The translations under genes were made by a program, and so were the position numbers. Below are positions 58,368 through 64,000 of a stretch of DNA of 64,000 nt, one piece after another (within the stretch, counting starts at the first letter, position 1; the number at the start of each line of letters is the position of its first letter). Under the pieces are notes generated by a model. It saw only the letters and a program-made list of their open reading frames with translations. It was not told the DNA's origin and did no database searches. The stretch is from Episyrphus balteatus (taxonomy: Eukaryota > Arthropoda > Insecta > Diptera > Syrphidae), in contig NC_079138.1 of the NCBI RefSeq assembly GCF_945859705.1, forward strand, positions 7,440,001-7,504,000. Direction: 5' to 3'.

Positions 58368-59659
58368 GTATTTCGTATTTTCGTTTGAAACTTTGATTAG
58401 GTTTTAATTCATCATTGGTCTTAATTTGCAGTATTGTATCTGCAGGATAACCCGAAGCATAGGAACAAAAATTAGACAGTATCATTCTTCAAAACGCCTT
58501 ATATTTCGTATCGAGCTAAAAGAAGAAAAAAAAAAAAACCATTAGTGACCCCAAATCCGCATTCACGTTGCGAGGGAATTTCATTAAAAAACAACTCATA
58601 CCTTAATTGTTATTCTAACAAAGAATATAAAAAAAAAAAACAAACTGTAATGAATTTAGACGAAAATGAAGACACATGCCTTAATCTTGAAATTGTTCTA
58701 TGCAAAATGTAGAAACTATAAATTGGAAATACAGTTCACCCAATTTATTCAATGCCTGAATACAAAAATGTTACTTTTTATAAGACAAAATAGAATAATT
58801 CAATCCTCGTACGCTAGCTACGCTTAGCCAGAATAAGATTTCCCATTAATTTGTGTAGGTGGTAGAAAAACGTCGAACAATACTTAATGTAAGGAAGGTA
58901 ATTTTTGCTTAGTTTGTAAAGCATGATGATGATAGAACTTTCTCTATCGAACGAAGCAACAAAAAAAAAAAAAAAACAATATAAACAAACAAAAAAAAAA
59001 AAGATAAAACAAATACAAAATACAATGTAACTTGTGACTAATTAGGTGACATACCTATATTCTATGAGAGTTCCAGTTTCAAGTTCTGAGTTATTCAAAT
59101 TTAAATTCAAAATTCAATAGGCATAATAAAAGATTTAAGTTATTTTATACAGAAGTGGCTATACAGTTAAACTGGCCTCACCAACACAAAATTTATTCGT
59201 TAAACTGGAACGTTCATGCAGATTGTATAGGTATAACCTGTTTCATCGACTTCATCATCCAGATTCAAGATTGTCCAGTTCAGTCAGTTAGTTATTCAAT
59301 CAAAGACATAATAATATAGGTAAATCTAAATACTTAGTAAAATTTATTAAAAAAAAATGCGCATTTGGAAAGCGTTAAAAAAAATGAAGACGACAAACAT
59401 GAATTGATGATAGTAAATTAGAGATGAAATATGCGCAGTTTAATGCTAACATCTATAAGTACATATAGAGTTAAAGGATCCGTTTTGATAAGATACTTTG
59501 CCACTAAATAGTGGTTAAGTATAAATTGACACCTAAACTTTGTTTTTTCGGAGTTCTGAATTATTAAGTTGTTGCGAGAACCCAGGGAGCATTTTCTGTT
59601 CTTTTTTTTTTGTTTGTCAAGAGTTCGGATACTTCTATGTTCCCATACATCCTGCAAAT
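58368..59659. other. Intron DNA between the inverted unit and the array, nothing recognised
   Basis: AT-rich with A runs at about 58962-58977 and 58991-59000. No coding signal. Confidence 0.5.
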
Positions 59660-60118
59660 ACAAAATGATTTTTTTTAAGAATTTGAATAAAAACATAGAG
59701 AAAAATTGATTTTAAAACAAGCACCTAAAAGGTTCGTTCTTTGTGATTCTCATCATTTCAAGGGCCTCTAATTTGTATAGGAAATTCCATTTTCATTGAT
59801 TTTTTTAAGAATTTGAGTAAAAGTATGGAGAAAAATTGATTTAAAAACAAGTACCGAAAAGGTTCGTTCGTTGTTTATCTCATCATTTTAAGGGACTCTA
59901 TTTTGTATAGGAAATTACCTTTTCCATTGATTTGTTAAAAACTTGAGTAAAATTTAATAGAAAAATTGATTTAACAACAAGTACCGAAAAGGTTCGTTCT
60001 TTGTGATTCTCATCATTTCAAGGGACTCTATTTTGTATGGTAAATGACATTTTCCATTGATTTGTTCAAGAATTGAGTAAAAATATAGAGTAAAATTGAT
60101 TTTAAAACAAGTATCGGC
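59660..60118 (+). repeat. Tandem array of a 130-bp unit, about 3.5 copies
   Basis: GGTTCGTTC occurs at 59731, 59861 and 59991, exactly 130 bp apart. Each is preceded by AAAAATTGATTT(T/A)AAAACAA and followed by TCATCATTTCAAGGG-type and TTTGTATAGGAAAT-type sequence. A fourth partial unit ends near 60118. Confidence 0.9.
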
Positions 60119-61873
60119 CTCATAACCGTAGTTTCATTCTTTTTATTATGTGTTTTTTTTTTTTTTTAATGAACGATAAATTTGTACCAGCTTTACAAAG
60201 TACATATACAATACATAACAATAAAAATTTACCGATTTCTTATTCAATAACCTATGAAATAATTATATGCAGAGTAGTGCACAATTTGCAATTGGGATTG
60301 AGTTTGTAGCTGAAATTTGAGGAATTGTTTTATTTCTTTTATCTTAGTACATTATGCTATCTTAGTTACATTAATATATATGATTGCGAATATTGTAATA
60401 GACTCAGATCATATGGTTTTTTATTAAACCACCTCTTTAAGGGCAGCTTGGGATCTGTGTATTTTTTTTTTGTTTCATTATAGAAAGGTTTATAACGTTT
60501 CGTGTTTTTTTTTTTATGTTTATTCATGACTACGAAATGTTCACCCGTGTTGCGAATGTCAACTATCAACTGAAATTTGGTTTTTTAAAATCTAGTTTAT
60601 TGCATCTTGATGCTTGCACTATCTTATAAGATGTTGTATCTTAATGTGTTAAGCAGTTGCCTATGAAATAAATTGAAAATTGAAATTTATGTGCAAAACT
60701 CATCAACTTTTTCAACTAAAAATGAAAAAAATTCATGTTTTCTCTGAATTAAGTAATAAGATATCGAATTTTCATTTTTATCAACTATCAATTGGGTTCT
60801 AAATCGCATTAAGCGTGCATACCTTACACAAATGATTTTTAGGGAGTGACATGTGTTATAACATAAGTTATATAAAAGTAAAAATTCATAAACAAAACAG
60901 ATTCCACACTTTTTAATAAAAATTTCCCTATACTTGAACGTAGGATCCTTGTATATAAAACCAAAACAAATTAAAAAAAAAAAAAAAAAAATCCCATTTA
61001 ACGTACCTACTTATACTTATAATTAATAACTGTCTAATGTTTGGAACAGATAATGATTGAAATTGCACAACAGTATAATTATTAACAAATAATTCTTCTA
61101 GATTTTAGTTAAATAAAAAAAGACTCATATTTTCATTTTAATTTATATTCGAGCCTATAATGCACCCTAAGGCTAACAGAAAACAATAACAAGTTTCGAC
61201 AAAACTCTTCTTAGCCTACTGTCTTCTTATCTTCTTGACTAAAAGCCGGAATTATAAAAGAGATACAAGTTTAGATGCTTTTGTGAACTTATGTATAACG
61301 GATATTACCTGTTTTTTTTTTTTTTTTTATTAATTAATTCAAAGATATTTCCCACAACAGGCTCAACATACCGTCCGTTCCGCGTCCGTCTGTCTGCTTT
61401 ATTTTTTTTTTTTTTTATTTAAAAATAAGGTATAAAGGTATTGGAGACTGATGGCTTTTTATGTGAATATATGTATGTAGATAATGTATGGTTTAGTAGT
61501 GAAAGTAATTTGGAATTGTTTTCTCTTTGTTTTTTTCTTATTTATATTTTCTTTTTTTTTTCTTTTTAGCAAATTAAAAATAGTTACATAGTTTATGTAG
61601 GTACTTTAAGTTGCACCTATAGCTAGCTACAATCTATTTGTAAGAAATTGATATATGAAGTTGATAATCCAATTTGTCCTGATTTGATCAAGATCTTAAT
61701 TTATTTTAAACTTTTGTGTAACTATTTCGAGTGCATTGCTATAACCATATCTATCACCCAATTTTTTTAAAAGAAAAGACTTCAATAAAAACATAATTAA
61801 AAACAAAACAAAACAAAAATGAGAAATGTATCTATAAGGAGTTACACAGAGCTATGTTACAGCACTACAACTA
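60119..61873. other. Intron DNA, nothing recognised
   Basis: ATCAACTATCAA-type motifs occur at about 60559 and 60780 in the same orientation, and (T)n tracts at 61313-61329 and 61402-61416. No exon found. Confidence 0.45.
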
Positions 61874-62413
61874 CAGTACCTTGCCATATTATTAGGCCCA
61901 AGCGAAAAAAATACAATTTTTTGGACCATGTTGATGAATTTTAAAAGTTTTTTGTCGAAATATCCTACATTTTTTTTTGTCTCATTTTCTTACACCTATC
62001 ATGTAGATACGGATTGACTTAAAAAAAAATAAAGAATTCATAAATTTCGATAAAAATTAACGTGCAAAAGGGATTAAGCTCTTAAAGACGTTTTCGTTTT
62101 GATCCTACGATTTCGAAATAGGCTCGAGGCTCAAAGATTCTATATTTGTGCATAATGGGGTCTTTGGCATGGGTCCGCCATGAACTCCATAGAAAACGTC
62201 TTTTAGAGCTTATTCTCTTTTGCACGTTATTTTTTATCAAAATTTATAATTTATTCAACTCTTTTTAAGTCAATCCTTTTCTACATTATAAGTGTAATTA
62301 AATGAGACAGCAAAATTTAAGATATTTCGACAAAAACTTTAAAAGGAAAAACAGCATGAACAAAAAAATTGTATTTTTTTTTCACTTGGGCCTAATAATA
62401 TGGCAAGGTACTG
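61874..62413. mobile_element. 540-bp long-TIR Tc1/mariner-type element with TA duplication
   Basis: Ends CAGTACCTTGCCATATTATT (61874) and its complement (to 62413), flanked by TA at 61872-61873 and 62414-62415. The inverted arms run about 225 bp each, down to GTGCAAAAGGGATTAAGCTC / complement near 62066 and 62225, leaving a short centre. No transposase is present. Confidence 0.9.
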
Positions 62414-62799
62414 TAGCACCAGGGTAGTAGATCTTTGGTAATTTAGTTTGCTAAACTTATCGTGTTCGCGATTCTCATGCAAAAGATAAAATAATAATAC
62501 GAACGAAATGCACAATGCTTATTGCATATAATGCATTGTATGTACATATATCCGAAGCATTTGTAATAATAAAAAATTTTCATATTGTGGTGCAATTCAT
62601 TTATGTAGAAAGACGCCAAGACAAAAGAAGTATGAACATTGTGTCTAAAAAAATTCCATTGAAAATTTGACTGATAGATCTACAACTACAACGGACTTTT
62701 GCGCGCTATCAACATGAAAAAAGTAGGTGATAGAGCTACACATTCTAGGGAGCCAACTTTAAGAAAAACTAATAACTTAGTTCATAAAGTTGTATGTTG

Positions 62800-63065
62800 T
62801 TTTTCTTACATTCAAAATCAGATATTCTCGAAACAAATTTTCGTTTACAGATACGAGTTCACAGTAAACTAGTCTACCTATGCATTCAAGTAAAAAGATT
62901 GCAAATCTGTTTTTCTAAGATTTTCGAAAAAAATACATTTACAAATAAAGTCCTGCAATTCCCTTGAGACACAAAAAGGTATGTTTCTTTAAGCTCTCAA
63001 ATCAAAAACTTGGAAGCCTGGTTGCTGAATTATTTGCAATCGAAATATTTTTTCTTATTTTGATT
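62800..63065. repeat. Dispersed repeat family, copy in the second gene's intron
   Basis: CGAAACAAATTTTCGTTTAC, AGATACGAGTTCACAGTAAA, CTACCTATGCATTCAAGT, then CTGGTTGCTGAATTATTTGC at about 63018. The same series is seen at 15356-15970, 36480-36720 and 40010-40245. Confidence 0.65.
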
Positions 63066-63383
63066 TAATAACTTGGATGTATTTGTAGTCGTGTTAGAAT
63101 CAGGCTTAATTGAACAAAGACTAAACAAGAACCCCCCACCAAAGCCACTATTTTTGCTTTTATTTCGTTGGGAAAAAGTATCTAAGTTGCGTGTCATTAT
63201 AAGGCGGGCTAGAAAATCTCTATCGATATGATATTTTTAAAATGTCAACTCACTAATACCTGTTTCTGAGAAGCTGTCCCCCACTCTTTTTTTTTTTTTT
63301 TGTTTTTCTATCATCCTTCTTACGTTTTGTATATAAGATTAAGATTGCATGAATTGCCCTCACTGCAGTGTCTCGCAGATTCA

Positions 63384-63391
63384 CTCTCAGG
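63384..63391. repeat. Left target-site duplication CTCTCAGG
   Basis: CTCTCAGG at 63384-63391 is repeated exactly at 63762-63769. Confidence 0.85.
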
Positions 63392-63761
63392 CAATGTTGC
63401 CATGAAAATGTATAAAATTAATATCGTACTGAATTTTTGTTACAATTTGCATTTGGGAAAATGAAATCTAGATTTCAAGAAGGAAAATTATAGAATGTTA
63501 TGAACAAATTCCAGCTGATTCAAAAACTAAAGTTAAATAATACCTAGGAAAAATTGATAGTTTTGGCAAAATAAATGATGTCTTAATTCGTCCTTGGCCT
63601 TACTTTAATTACCATTTAACTGGATTTTTTTTTTAAATGAAATCCATCGTTAAGTTTCAGTTGCAGATAAAATCTGCACTGCAGATTTATGGTTCTTAAA
63701 TGTCTGGGAATGGGTTTAAAATCTGAAAAATACAGATAAATCTGCACTAATGGCAACACTG
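63392..63761. mobile_element. hAT MITE with 8-bp duplication
   Basis: Ends CAATGTTGCCAT (63392-63403) and ATGGCAACACTG (63750-63761) differ by one base as inverted repeats and match the common hAT start CAGTGTTGCCA. The exact 8-bp duplication CTCTCAGG flanks it. 370 bp. A minus-strand open frame across its right end is incidental. Confidence 0.85.
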
Positions 63762-63769
63762 CTCTCAGG
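63762..63769. repeat. Right target-site duplication CTCTCAGG
   Basis: Exact copy of 63384-63391. Confidence 0.85.
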
Positions 63770-64000
63770 TGCATAAATGCAACTATACAGATGCTGTGTG
63801 GCATAGCGAATGACCTTAAAATGAAAAGAACAACTAACGTCTTAAATAATTGCATCCACGTCGTCGTTGGTCGTGGTAATTGTAGAGTACCTACATGATG
63901 GTGGCTGTCTGCTATAGTTGCTGGGTAAAGATCGGACAGCAGAATAACTTTGTTTAGTGTTTTTTTTTTTTTTTTTTTATTATTTTAATCTACATACATA
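63770..64000. other. Window end, nothing recognised
   Basis: Intron or intergenic DNA with a poly-T tract at 63960-63979. Confidence 0.5.

Noticed and set aside
1..64000. CRISPR array, bacterial operons or ribosome binding sites
   Set aside because: The window is eukaryotic (spliced genes, non-LTR elements). The tandem repeats seen lack CRISPR spacing.

Overview
This window looks like nuclear DNA from an insect, most likely a brachyceran fly. It is very AT-rich, full of homopolymer runs and transposon remains, and protein-coding sequence is sparse and split by introns. It holds one complete, well-recognised gene: a calsyntenin (Drosophila Cals / human CLSTN1 family) on the plus strand from 4074 to 40561. 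Ten coding exons join with consistent phases into a 972-residue type I membrane protein. In order it has a signal peptide, two cadherin repeats, a LamG/LNS domain, a membrane-proximal region, one transmembrane helix, and a cytoplasmic tail with the kinesin-light-chain-binding WDDSALTIT motif and a C-terminal LEWDNS motif.

Layout. 1-3650: upstream intergenic DNA with several foldback or inverted repeats, then a possible initiator near 3652-3668. 4074-4191: Cals exon 1 (signal peptide). 4192-30999: a 26.8-kb first intron packed with transposons. These are two TA-flanked Tc1/mariner-type elements, a tRNA-derived SINE, an inverted-repeat MITE, a hAT transposase fossil, four or five non-LTR retrotransposon fragments (one on the minus strand with an RNase H domain), and a 2.66-kb hAT-like foldback element flanked by a perfect 8-bp duplication. 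31000-31142: exon 2. 31143-36743: second repeat-rich intron. 36744-40561: exons 3-10, mostly compact, with introns of roughly 60-690 bp. 40562 to about 44300: A/T-rich probable 3' UTR. 44300-55700: intergenic DNA with MITEs, a second copy of the intron-1 MITE in inverted orientation, and a Helitron-like 3' end. 56166-56268: probable first coding exon (signal peptide plus a strong GTGAGT donor) of a second, unidentified plus-strand gene. Its first intron would run off the window and carries a 130-bp tandem array, a long-TIR TA element and a hAT MITE with an 8-bp duplication.

I did not find a new defence or metabolic system. The most striking unexplained structures are mobile-element architectures: the nested-palindrome hAT-like foldback at 27736-30399, the GC-rich cruciform inside a Tc1 element at 8678-8778, an X-Y-X'-Y' interlocked inverted repeat near 55 kb, and a dispersed low-copy repeat family seen at four or more loci in this window. 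On the gene side, retention of the exon 6/7 intron of Cals would give a soluble ectodomain without a membrane anchor.
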